Shown here: positions 24,169 to 35,079 of the stretch, piece by piece
Layout: every line of letters starts with the position of its first letter
How positions within the stretch are numbered: the stretch's first letter is position 1
From: Epiperipatus broadwayi
Lineage: Eukaryota > Onychophora > Udeonychophora > Euonychophora > Peripatidae
Direction: 5' to 3'
Length of the DNA stretch: 64,000 nucleotides
Assembly (NCBI GenBank): GCA_028023455.1
Contig: JAQFVV010006255.1
Coordinates: 558,001-622,000, forward strand
Notes under the pieces: model-generated
Told to the model about the DNA's origin: nothing
What the model saw: only the letters and a program-made list of their open reading frames with translations
Database searches by the model: none
Program-made: the position numbers and the translations under genes

Positions 24169-25560
24169 ATCTATTTTACTATATTATATGTAAATGCCAA
24201 AATTAAATGTACTAAATTGCATAATTAATAAAACAAACATTTTACAAACAAAGATTTGTATTTTATTAAGAATAAGAATTCAAGTGTAAAATATTGTGTT
24301 GAGATAAAATTCTGATTTTCATTAAAAATAATTATGTAAAATACATTGACTTAGTTTAAATTTGTATTTCATCAATACACATCTATTCAGATGAAAATTT
24401 GAATTTAATGTCAAAACTTTCTATTATTTTTTTAGTTTTATTTGCTTAGCATTAGATCATATTATGTGTTTAAAGTACTTTATTATTATATATTACAAGT
24501 TATTTATTGCACATTTAACTGATAAAAAGTATTTACAAAAATTCAAATTTTGTGTAATGTTTTCAGGTAATTTTTAAATCTTAATTCACTTTCAATAATA
24601 TTTACCCTAAATAAATAATTTGCATTACATTGTTTATGACCTTCATTTTCTATTTTTTTATAATGATGCCTTGACAATGGTTGTTCAAATATTTTCTAGT
24701 GGTATAAGCTTAAGGACTATGTATAAAATAATTATATATATTTGCACTCTTTTTTTTCTCAATGCCTCTTTTATCTTTAGCTCATTTCAATCACAACCAT
24801 GTATCAGTCCAGAAGTCAGACCACTCTTTTACACTATAGATACATTAGAAATGTACAATTTTTCAAGTAATTTATATAGCACATGTTACAATTTAACTAT
24901 ATATTGCATGAAAGGGATTTTGAATTCAGTTTGAACTGCTTTGGGATGCCTTTTATGCACTGTATGTTCAATGTTACTGAGATCATCAGATGTAAATAAT
25001 ATTTATCACACATAACTACTTGTCAATCTAGAATTATATATTTAATAGAAACTGAATTTCCTATTTACACTTGATAACAAATTAAATCATTAAGCACAGC
25101 ATTAGTCAGTACCAAAATCACTGCAAGAAACCCCCATCATTAACAATATATATATATAGTTTTACTACTGAAAGTTTGATGTATGTAAATTATATGTTCA
25201 TTCACTTACAAATCTATCTTTGTGCTATGAATATGACCTGCCTGATTGAAAGCAGTGCTAAGCTATAGTGCATTTATAACTTTATTAATATTGTCTGTAT
25301 AGTGAACTTTTCCTATTTATTAAATAATAAAATGATTATATTTCTCTAGTAATAATTACTCTTACTCATCTAAATTGATTATAAAAATAATATTAGCTAG
25401 CATAGATCAGCTTTACTTGTTTTCTCCTAGGATAAGAATGCTTCTAAAGCTTCTAGTGCTATCTCATGCATTCAAAGAACTAATGTATTTATGCTTATTA
25501 GTTTTTAAATATCTTATCTATTCTAATAATTCACCTACAGTTTAATACAATTTGTAAGCT
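24169..25560. other. AT-rich stretch with no recognisable feature
   Basis: The longest open frame (24620-24934 plus) shows no known motif and is T-rich, so it is not called as a gene. Confidence 0.45.
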
Positions 25561-25564
25561 TTTT

Positions 25565-25955
25565 GAATTTTTTCTGCACATTAGTGACTCACAATCACAG
25601 ATATAAAAAAACTATATGCTTTTTAATCATTCTGTACTTTAGATGACCCATAATCATATATATAAATAAACTATATGCTTTTCAATCTTTCTGTATATTA
25701 GATAGTCCACAATCATATGTATACGTAAATCTTATACTTTTTAATCTTTATGTATATTAGATGACCCACAATCGCATGTATAAGTAAACTATATGTTTTT
25801 CAATCTTTTTATATGTTAAATAACCCACTATCATATATATATAAGTTAAACTATGTGATTTTCAATCTTCCTGTATAGTAGATGCCCCACATGTATACTG
25901 TTTAATCTTTCTGTACATTAAAAGACTCACAATCATATCTATAAATTAACAATAT
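25565..25955. repeat. Minisatellite, ~58-60-bp unit, about seven copies
   Basis: Units run TTTTCAATCTTTCTGTATAT, TAGATGACCCACAATCATAT, GTATAAGTAAACTATATGC with substitutions and one shortened unit near 25880-25900. Divergence between units is moderate, so the array is not recent. Confidence 0.85.
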
Positions 25956-27714
25956 GTTTTCCAGTCATGTTGAGAATTGAATAAAAAATGGATATAACTA
26001 ATATTTACTAATTTTAAAATAACAGTTTAATAAAATAACTAATTATAAAATAAATTTGAAGTCTATATAAAATCATGTTTATTCTCTGATGAATGTATTA
26101 AATGATCCTTATAGGATGAATATATCTTCAAGTGTATAAATTAACTTTGCATAATGTACTTATTTGCATATACACTTCTGAATAAGTTTATTACCTTATT
26201 TATCTCCCCTTTTCTTGCACATACTGCACAAAATTATTTATTAATTATATTCAAATAGCTTGTTGAATATCTTTCTAAAATAAAAATTTACATTGTTTAG
26301 CATCTCATTTTAAAAATATATAAAAAAGTATTAGACAAATAAAAATAAAAAATATAAAATCTTACAAAAGAAAAAAAAACTCATAAAAAACTTAAAAATT
26401 GATTTGTATATTATCAATTAAATGCTAGTTTATTGAAATACTTTATTTAAGTAAAATTTCTGAAGATATTATAAAATGTAATTTAAATCAATATTTTATC
26501 AGTAAATTCACTATATATTATTTTCTGTTAGGTTTATTATGCTTGGTCTAATTTAAAATTGAGAAACACATTTTTCACTGTGTTTGGAATAATGGTTTTT
26601 CCAGAGTTCACTATTTTTTATTTTGAAAGATTTCTTTTCTGAATGTTAGCTTTTTTCACAAATGTACTTTTTATCTATAGATATTTTAATTTTATTTCTT
26701 ATAGGTTCAATTTTTATTACATTAATTTGTTTGATAATTTAAAATAGACTATTATTTTATTTTATCTTGCAGGATAGACAGTAGATACATTATTAAATGC
26801 TTTATGCTCTCTATTCCACCAGTTATTACATTTCCAGATAGCAATGACAACTGAACCAAGGTTGGCAATTAGCAAACCATTTTATAATTCATATCAGTGG
26901 CAAATAATTTTCTTATAGTTACAACTTAAAAGTAATAAAGGTTCACAATTTTTAATGCTGGCTTAACTTTACTTCACCAGTAAACTTGATGTCATTTTTT
27001 TTTTTTTTGCAATGATGTCTATCAGTTTTTAGAGAAAGTTGTCTATTTGATACTTTAAGAACTCATGGCTAATGATTGGATTTCATTCAACTGAATCATT
27101 TCTTAATTGTAGAAGTCCTACAACCTCTACTAACACTAACTGCAATAGTAAAAGAGTGGTGTTGATTTTCATCTTTTTTTACATTTACTATCATCTCATA
27201 TGACAATTTGTGTCTGCTTGAATTGAAAAAAAAAAGCAATTTGTTGTTTGAAAAATATGTTAACTTATTTACTAGATGATGTGATCATTTTTCAATTAGG
27301 TTTTTAGTCAATGACTCACTGAATTAATAAACTGAGTGCAAAAGATAGTAACTTACTTATAGGTATATTTTCTTTTCTTAGTTTTGAACTATTTTTAGTT
27401 TATAAAAAATTGAAGTTTAAAATCTTAAAATGTAAAATTACTTTTACATAGTTATTAAAATTATAAAAAATAAATGTTTTTTTTTTTATAAACATCATTT
27501 AATTAAAACCCAATTTTGAATCTATACATTAACTTCAACAATATTTAATTATACAAAATAATATTTGGAATTCTTGTGACTTTATAAACTAGTATAAATT
27601 TATTTTGTTTTGAGGATTTTAGCTCACCAGAAAAAAATCCAACTAGCATTTTTACCTAATAAATTATAAAATGTAATATGTAACACTATAATTTTCCTTC
27701 TTTCTTTAAATATG
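25956..27714. other. AT-rich stretch with no recognisable feature
   Basis: No coding, repeat-arm or RNA signal recognised; several poly(A)/poly(T) runs only (for example near 27000, 27230 and 27480). Confidence 0.5.
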
Positions 27715-29525
27715 TAATTCTGTAAATAACATTAATATGCTAATACAAGAAAAGATTGCATTCTGTTAGACAATTAAATAATTTGCTGAGCATGACTTTT
27801 GACCTGGGAGTGGGGGTCATAATCATAGCTTGCTGTTAATATTGAAGAAAACATGATCTTGATATTTACTGGTTAATATATAAATATGTAATTTACTGGT
27901 TGATATATAAATATGTAATTTATATATTCCATTTTTGAAACAAGGCTATGCAGGAGTCTTTTTTGTTTATTGCATGTATGTTACTGCAATAAACCAAGCC
28001 TCTTAAAATTTTATTTTATTTTCATGCATTTAGCACAAACTATTTTGATGTTCTGTGGATCAAAATCATGGCCAGAATTTAATTTGTGCTCAAAAAACAT
28101 TGACTTTACATTGGAAATTTTTTGTGCAATATATATATATTGATGTTGTGACATTCTAGTGATGCTATTCACTCATGATTTTCCATTATAAACAATCTGG
28201 AGGGCCTGGTATGAAGGCAATGTATCCTTTATGTTGTTTATAATCCTTTTTAGACTTGGGATAGTTCTAAAGCTAACCTTAAATGCATTCTCACATATGT
28301 TTCTTAGTCATTGTGATAAACTGTGCATGAAGGGAAGACTTATTTATTCACTTAATAGCATTGTCATGCTCTGGAGAGTGAGTATTTAACATACAATAAA
28401 ATTTTCTAAACCCTTTAAATAAAATGTTTAACTTATATCCATGATGACCAAATCTTTAATGTATTAATTTGCACATCAGATGATAATATTAACAAAATAA
28501 GGAGTGGTTTAATGGAGAGCTCATCTTTAGTTTGGACAATTGAGCAAGAAGATGAGCACATGTGTATAGAGTTTTTAGACCTATACATTTAAAGATTTAA
28601 AAGTGAGATAGACTATAAGATGATGATAAAACTTTTAATGTTTTCAGAGTTATACATCCTCAGTCGTGTACTCCCGTCTCACATAAGCTGGCTGGATTGA
28701 GTGTTTCCTCTAAAGGAATCAAATTTTACCCAAATATGAAGTGAATTAAAAGATCAGTATTGAAATATACATTAAAAATTTGGCCAATGTAAGATATAAT
28801 CATGACATTTTATTTAAAAGGCTTAGAAAATTTTATTCTACATTAAATACTCACCCCCTAAAACATGATAATGCCACTAAGTGGATAAGTCAACCCTTTG
28901 TGCCTGGTCTATATGCTGATGCATTTAATGTCAGCTTCAGAACTGCTCTAAGTCTCAATAGATCTATAACAACATGAAGGATAGGTTGCCTCCAGACCAG
29001 GCCTTCCAGATAATTTATAAAATTAGTTGCAATGAAAATATTTGAGAAAACAGTCTATTATGATGAATCATGAGTAAATAGCACCACTAGACTGGTACAT
29101 CAATATATATATACTCTCATGCAAATTCCAATGTAAAGTCAATGATTCTTGAACAAAAATTAAATTCTGGCCATGATTTCAATCTGTGGAACATCTAAAT
29201 AGTGTGTGCTGAGAACAACAAAAAGAAAAGAAAATTTAAAGTGGCTTGGTTTATCTCTAATAACATCCATATGTGATAATCAGTAAAGCCACCTGCATAG
29301 TCTTGTTCTGGAAGTAAATTATGTAAATTACATATTAACCAGTAAATTACCTCTTAACAAGAAAATATCAAGATCATGCTTTTTTCAATATTAACAGCAG
29401 TTGGAAGATGAAGTATTATGATTATGACCACCTTCACCACCCCCAACAGCAAATTATTTATTTAATTGTCTAACAGAAAATAATCTTTTCTTGTATTAGC
29501 ATATTAATGTTATTCATAAAATGAA
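27715..29525. repeat. Large (~1.8 kb) inverted repeat, unidentified element
   Basis: Left arm 27715-28490 and right arm 28690-29525 are diverged reverse complements around a ~200-bp spacer. Matching anchors, left versus complement of right: ACATTAATATGCTAATACAA; AGACAATTAAATAA; CATGATCTTGATATTT; GGCCAGAATTTAATTT; ATTGACTTTACATTGGAA; GGCCTGGT followed by GGCAA/GGCAACCTATCC; GTGAGTATTTAA; AATAAAATTTTCTAA. Arms differ by many substitutions and indels. No motif of a known transposase or reverse transcriptase was found in either arm. A 65-codon frame at 28780-28977 lies in the right arm but has no counterpart in the left arm, so it is not called. It may be a foldback element or two opposed copies of one unidentified repeat. 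Confidence 0.75.
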
Positions 29526-29561
29526 ATAATTAAATACAAGTATAAGATATATGCTTAAACT

Positions 29562-30132
29562 AGATGTAATTAGAGGGAATTTGAACCCAGACTTTCTAGC
29601 TGCCTTCAGTCATCCATGCCATCTTATACTGGCACATGATGTGAAAAAGATAAATGATCTCTAATATATGTATTTTGTGCTGAACCAGCACTCATCAGTT
29701 GGTCAGGATCATCAGCTCCCACACATATCTATAATCAGTGCTTGGTGTATATTAAGATAACAAATCTTGAAACTTTAAGGTCCTACAAATGAGAAGTTAG
29801 ACTGATTTATGATCAACATGGATATGACAAACAATATTGGTAAAAAAAGGGCTTGAACATGCAATCATCAGAGTTTGAATGATATGAATAGATGAAGAGT
29901 TTGACAGTTGAGAAAGGTGAAGCCTGTCCATCAAAGGTTGAAGATTGTTTATCTGAATATAAACTGAGTACTGATTATATATATGTCAGAGATGATGAAC
30001 TAAATCAATTGATGAGCGCTGATTCAGCATATGTATATTAGTGATCATTTATCTTTTTTATATGTTGTATAAGAGAGAGTGGATGACTGAAGTGATCTTA
30101 AAATCTGGGTTCAAATACTCTCTAATTAAAAT
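29562..30132. repeat. FB1 foldback element, two-armed
   Basis: The left arm (29562-29785) starts ATGTAATTAGAGGGAATTTG then AACCCAGACTTTC and runs through the FB1 blocks to TTAAGATAACAAATCTTGAA. The right arm (29860-30132) is its reverse complement and ends AATCTGGGTTCAAATACTCT then CTAATTAAAATGTAAT. A ~75-bp unpaired centre lies between them. This copy best shows that the family is a long palindrome. No protein encoded. Confidence 0.8.
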
Positions 30133-31600
30133 GTAATATTGTAAAAAAAAAATTATTAATAGATTTTTAAAAAATATCTGTGTATTTAAGAAAAACTATT
30201 CATACATACTAATGTATAAATAAATCACTTAGTACTTAATTATTTAATGATGATTGGTTAATCAGTACAAATATGGAAAGATTGATAAGAATATGGAAAA
30301 GTATATAAATAAAAGGACAGATGAATAGAAAATATTTATACAAGTTTACGTAAGTGGAAAAGTAAAAACAATCATAAAAGAATATGAATTTCATAATGTT
30401 TAGAGTATAAAACTAAAAATAATATTTATAAACTAAAGATTAGAATGATCATTCATACAATATTTTAATATTCATTTAATTATTAAAAATAATTATTTTT
30501 ATAAAATAATCAAAAAGAGATTATACTGTTGTAATTATCTCCTTTGTCATTCTTTTTATTTAAGTATAAAAAATTGGGGGGGGGGGATATTTCTAAAGAA
30601 AGTTCTCTCATTAAAATTTCTAATTGTTTCATTATAAATTAAACATTTTTAAATTGCATTTATTATTTATTAATACTTTAGTTAATTATTCAGTTATTTC
30701 TTTTTTCAAAAGTAATTATTTTACATTTTCACTAATTTGATTAATTCTGTCAATTATTTTAAGCAGTAACTGAATATATTTTATGTTCTTTGAAAATTTC
30801 TACACATACATTTACTTGTAAGTCGCATCTTTTGATACGAAATTTTTAATCAAAACACAAAACATGTATAAAAAGAAAAAAAACGGTATTTGCAATTCTG
30901 AGGTTTTGATTATACTTATAAAAGTTGATAAAATTATACAAAAAACCCTTCTATGATCAGATTCAACAAGGTATATTTATCTTACAATATACCTAAATGT
31001 TAATTCTTATTAAGCGCGATGTCAGCGTTATGATTTGTAGAGATCTCTCTTGCTAAAATTAAGCATTCAAGGCGCATATACTAACGTTTTAGCATTATAT
31101 AAGTAATACCTAAATGGGAAATAAGTTTGTAGTGCAGGAAGATTAATCCTGTTAATATGTGTTTAAAATCTAAAAATCCAATTGTTTTCTATTTAATGCT
31201 AAAAAGATTTTTAAAAAAAAATTGTTTTGTTCTTAAGTCTAAATAAAAAGTGCAAAATAAAGAACTATAACAATAATTAATGTTCAAATATTAAGCTGTT
31301 TATAATAAAAATCTATTAGTGAGTTTCATATACAATTTATGAATATTATTTTTACTTCTTATATTCTCCAGTGGAATGATTTAATAAGGTCTCTTTTGTA
31401 TTAATTGATATATGTTGATTGATAGGTTTAAGTAGGAAGTTATTTTTATTATCGACTTGAAAAATCATTAGCCTTAAATTCATCATAATATTATGTTTAA
31501 TTAAAAAACAGATATATTATTAATCTTTGGCTAAGGTTTAAATTTTATATCTGAGCTAGAGATAATCTCTGGTTTAATAAATGATTAGTGGTAGTCATTA
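30133..31600. other. AT-rich stretch with no recognisable feature
   Basis: Contains a G11 homopolymer (30576-30586), unusual for such AT-rich DNA, and otherwise nothing recognisable. Confidence 0.5.
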
Positions 31601-31604
31601 TTGT

Positions 31605-31685
31605 ATTTTTCTAGAGTGGATTGTGCCAAAGTTGCAGGTGGAATAAGTTTGATACCTGTAAATCAAAATGTAACAATTTACTATT
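31605..31685 (+). repeat. Dispersed repeat shared with 21490-21560
   Basis: CTAGAGTGGATTGTGCCAAA, GTTGCAGGTGG and AAATCAAAATGTAACAAT match the earlier copy. Unclassified. Confidence 0.45.
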
Positions 31686-31847
31686 GATAAATATTGAATG
31701 TATGATAAAAAGTATGCATATGTTTTAGAAAGAATGTTTGATGATATGTAATTTATTAAGTAAATCTATAAAATAATAATAATTTAGTATTTGACATACA
31801 GACTTTTCCATACCTGTACTTTAAATGTAAATATAAGAAGCTTTAAA

Positions 31848-31985
31848 CTCAGACTTTCACTCAACCTTCAACTCTCCATGCTATCTCATACTACTGATAG
31901 ACCTGAACCCGGGTCAGGCCTATCAGTCATATGAGATAGCATGGAGAGTTGAAGGTTGAGTGAAAGTCTGAATTTAAAGCTCCTT
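31848..31985. repeat. Near-perfect 138-bp palindrome related to the FB1 terminus
   Basis: The left arm AGAAGCTTTAAACTCAGACT, TTCACTCAACCTTCAACTCT, CCATGCTATCTCATACTACT is matched almost base for base by the right arm. The centre is CCTGAACCCGGGTCAGG. The terminal sequence (CAGACTTTCAC, CTCTCC, CTATCTCATA) is the FB1 signature. Very low arm divergence suggests a recent origin or arm homogenisation. Confidence 0.85.
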
Positions 31986-32144
31986 ACAATAATAATTTAG
32001 TTAAGAACAATTCTCACTGTTTCATTTCAGTTTAAAGAAATTTAAATAGTAGGCTCTTTACTGGGAATATTAACAATTTCAAATTTTGATGAGTAGAAAC
32101 ATTATTTAAGATTACTCTGCATGGTTTGATACAAATCATGATTT

Positions 32145-32330
32145 GGTGTCAAGCATTTGTTAGCCGAGAGGTCAGCGCAGCGGCCTTGCAAGCAAGCAAT
32201 TGTTTGCAGATGGTTGTTACAGATTCGCCTTCTGGCCGATGCTATGACATATGGAAAAAAAATCATGGTTCAGTTCTATCCCTTCAAGTGCTCAAATTTC
32301 TTATAAACTTTTTAATAATAAAATTTGTTT
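32145..32330 (+). mobile_element. tRNA-derived SINE-like element (family S2)
   Basis: TTAGCCGAGAGGTCAGCGCA (from 32160) looks like a tRNA 5' half with an A box, and GGCCTTGCAAGCAAGCAA resembles a tRNA anticodon region. The B box is degenerate (GGTTGTTACAGATTCGCC). Downstream GATGCTATGACATATGG and an A8 run also occur, in the same order, in the minus-strand copy at 57125-57235. Two copies sharing head and body support a dispersed SINE rather than a tRNA gene. Not intact enough to fold as a functional tRNA. Confidence 0.55.
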
Positions 32331-33855
32331 TTTCTATTGTGATATTAATCATTTTATGGCTTTATCAGTAAGTGATACACTCTAGTCAAACAGTTTATTT
32401 TTAACAACTGGATATTCCTGCACAATGGCAATCACATTGGTCATTTGTTGAAAGATTTGTGAGTTTATAAAAGTGATTGAATTTATCAAATTTATATTTG
32501 ATCATAAATTACCTTATTACTTGGAAGCATGTATCTTATTTTTAAATAATAGAAATAAAGGATTACAATACCTCTTTAAAACGACAATGTTCATCTGTCA
32601 GTGAAATTTCATCAAATATGTGTATTGTATTATTTGTGAATACCTTTTCGTGTGTTGTTTAATATATTATAAGAGAGGTTTAATATCTTCGTTTTTGCAA
32701 TGATAATTTTTGCTACTCTTGTTAATAGTAAAATTATGAAATTTAGAGATATCTTTATAATTCTATTATCTTGATAAATTTGATCATTTAATACATAATA
32801 TTTTTTTTTATTAATTTGTTTTATAATTATTGTTCAACTTAGTATTTTCACATTTTGATATCATATTCTATTTCAAAAAGAAGTGTGTAAACAAAAGGTT
32901 CTTAAAAAAAAAAATTACTTTTTTAAAAAAAAAAATGTTGTTTTAAGATTGTTAACTAATTTTAATTTAAAAATAATCTGTGATCATACATTTTATCTCA
33001 ATCTTCAATACTATTAAAGCTAGCAAAAGATATTGGTAAGTTGTGGCTGGATATCTGCCTCCAATTTATTTTTAATACAGACTTTTTGATATTTAAATAT
33101 CATTATTTAGAGATTGTGAAACCAATGAATGAATATTATAATAATTAATTTCAGATGTTTGTTAAATTAATATTTATTTCGAGTTCAGTAATAGTGTACT
33201 AATTTTATAGGTATGTTGAATTGACTGTTTTTATAGCATATACATGTGTGTGCTAATGTAATCTATAACAAAATAGAGCTTTTAGCACACTTCTAAACTA
33301 ACATAAAATCATAATTTACCATTCACAAAAAAAATATCAGATATTTTTTCCCCACTATATATGGATTTTGAATAAAACTATTTTTAAAAGATGGACCATT
33401 AATACTATCATATTTATCAGGTATTCAAATCTTTAATTCACTTAATAAAAGTCTACCTTTGAAATATATGCATAATAAAAGAGAAATAGTCTTTTTTTTC
33501 TAGATGTTGACTCATAATCTTATAGATTTATATTTTTTAGGAATGCACTAAAAATCTACATTGTAAATTGGTTGTGAGAGCATACATATATGTGTGTGTG
33601 CGTGTATTGACAAAGTATTAACAGTAAATAATTTGGACATATCTTTTAAACTTGTATATTATTATATCTTATGTTAATGGATTTTTAAAGATAGCTGGAT
33701 CTGTTTTGGAAGTATAGGAGTGTCAGTTTTATCTTCATTGGCTTTCCCAAATTTTTTTATTTCTTTATTTAAGATTTAGAATAATGTTAGAGGAGAAACC
33801 AATGTTTTCAACATCTCTTTAACTGAAACACAGGCTTATTATATACTTGTGTCTA
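32331..33855. other. AT-rich stretch with no recognisable feature
   Basis: A short TG-rich run near 33590-33606 and long A/T tracts only. Confidence 0.5.
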
Positions 33856-33861
33856 TATATG

Positions 33862-34056
33862 TAATATATAAGGTGTATGAGCACAGACTTTCACGTGATC
33901 CACCACTCTTCACACTATCTCATAACACTGATATACTTGAACACATATATGTTGAAAAGATAAATAATCACCAATATACATATTTCATGCTGAACCAGCA
34001 ATCATCAGTTGGTCCAGATTACCATCTCTATACATATCTGAGCACTTATAGCATAT
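33862..34056 (+). repeat. FB1 arm flanking the Penelope composite (left)
   Basis: GAGCACAGACTTTCACGTGA, CCACCACTCTTCACACTATC, TCATAACACTGATATACTTG, CATGCTGAACCAGCAATCAT and CAGTTGGTCCAGATTA define an FB1 arm ending at GAGCACTTATAGCATAT. Its inverted partner is at 37342-37505. The Penelope-like composite sits between the two arms. Confidence 0.8.
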
Positions 34057-34174
34057 TGTTTTTCTGAAGGTTTGTGATGATGGTGTTCTAGCTGTATTTT
34101 TATATTGGACTATTTCCATCATCTAATATGTGTGTTGAATGTCTTTAGAAAAGTTTAATTTTTAGTTAAATATT

Positions 34175-34335
34175 CCAAATGCATTCAACTGTTAGTAATA
34201 TCACAGCAAACAGGTTAGTATATGCACCAACTGTTAGTAATATCACAGCAACAAATGTTAATAATATCACAGCAAACAGGTTAGTATATGCACTAACTGT
34301 TAGTAATATCACAGCAAACAGGTTAGTATATGCAC
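34175..34335. repeat. Tandem repeats in the Penelope 3' region (left copy)
   Basis: About four units of ACTGTTAGTAATATCACAGC followed by AAACAGGTTAGTATATGCAC, some shortened. The same repeats, inverted, lie at 37098-37245. They sit between the hammerhead-like motif and the 3' end. Confidence 0.85.
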
Positions 34336-34375
34336 AATGTTTCGAGAGGTATTTTTTTTCCCTCTTCTTCAGGTG
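34336..34375 (-). ncRNA. Hammerhead-like motif in the inverted Penelope copy
   Basis: Minus strand: CTGAAGA (complement of 34366-34372), a hairpin with 5' AGAGG and 3' CCTCT, then CGAAAC (complement of 34339-34344) and ATTGTGC. The core order CUGANGA-helix II-GAAAC matches hammerhead ribozymes, which are reported in Penelope-like elements. One unpaired C lies before GAAA, and no proper NUH cleavage site is evident (GTG follows), so this copy looks degenerate or only hammerhead-derived. Confidence 0.4.
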
Positions 34376-34404
34376 TTGCTGGCCTGACCAGTGACAGTAC
34401 TAGC

Positions 34405-34490
34405 ATGGGATTCGAACCTGGGTCCTTAGATTCTTGATTATTGAAATTTAAGGTAACGCTCTAACCAACTGAGCCATCCTGCCAAAGGCA
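34405..34490 (-). repeat. tRNA-like module, left inverted copy
   Basis: Minus strand from 34490: GGCAGGATGGCTCAGTTGGT (A box) then TAGAGCGTTACC, an extended middle, and the B box GGTTCGAATCCC (complement of 34407-34418). The B box is intact here. The A-to-B spacing is longer than in most tRNA genes and the middle does not form a clean anticodon arm, so it is tRNA-derived rather than a tRNA gene. Confidence 0.75.
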
Positions 34491-35079
34491 ACAGTATGTA
34501 GTAATTTCATATACTTATCTATGAGGTTCCTCCTGATTTCTCCACTTTTTCCTCAGAGCAAAGTTGATTAGTGATTTCCATACATTATGTATAGTCACAC
34601 TAGGTTGGCTTATGGGATTTTTTGCCATTGTCATGTGAGCAGCTTCTTTAAATTTCTTCTTTGTACCTTTTCTTCTTTATCCAATATTTTTGTATTTTCC
34701 CAATTGAACGTATGTTCATTGGTCCATACATGGTCTGCTACCTTAGACACATCTGTTTTCTCTCTTCTAATCATCAGTTTATGTTCTTGCAAGCGCTTTT
34801 GAATGGGACAGCTGGTCTCACCAATATATGTTCTTCCACAATCACATGGTATTTCATAGATGCAGTTTTTTCTTTGCAGCATTTCAAGTTTAGGCTTTGT
34901 AGATGTTAGAATTCCTCATAGTGTGGTATGGCTCTGAAAAGTCTGTTCTGATGATTGCAGATTTTCCTTAATTTGTCAGCTATTTTTGTTCTAAACATCT
35001 AACAGATACTGAAATTTCTGTTCTTGAAAGAGGATTAAACTTTGCTGTAACACCATCTAATATCCCCTTATTAGATATA

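Larger units (their letters stand above)
34070..34988 (-). pseudogene. Inverted partial copy of the Penelope-like element (3' coding part plus 3' region)
   Basis: Minus-strand sequence is a close reverse-complement copy of 36434-37345. From 34988 inward it encodes the end of the RT-endonuclease linker, the GIY-YIG domain (CIYEIPCDCGRTYIGETS at about 34864-34811) and the C-terminal tail, then the tRNA-like module, the hammerhead-like motif and the short tandem repeats. One A is missing from an A run (near 34655), so the reading frame changes after DKEEKVQRR compared with the intact copy. The homology stops sharply at 34988, where the 5'-truncated forward copy begins. Such inverted or tandem partial copies are a known habit of Penelope-like insertions. 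Confidence 0.9.

Noticed and set aside
24620-24934. 104-codon plus-strand frame
   Set aside because: T-rich composition, no recognisable motif and no coding signature; likely chance.
28780-28977. 65-codon frame in the right arm of the large palindrome
   Set aside because: No known motif, and the matching part of the left arm does not keep the frame.
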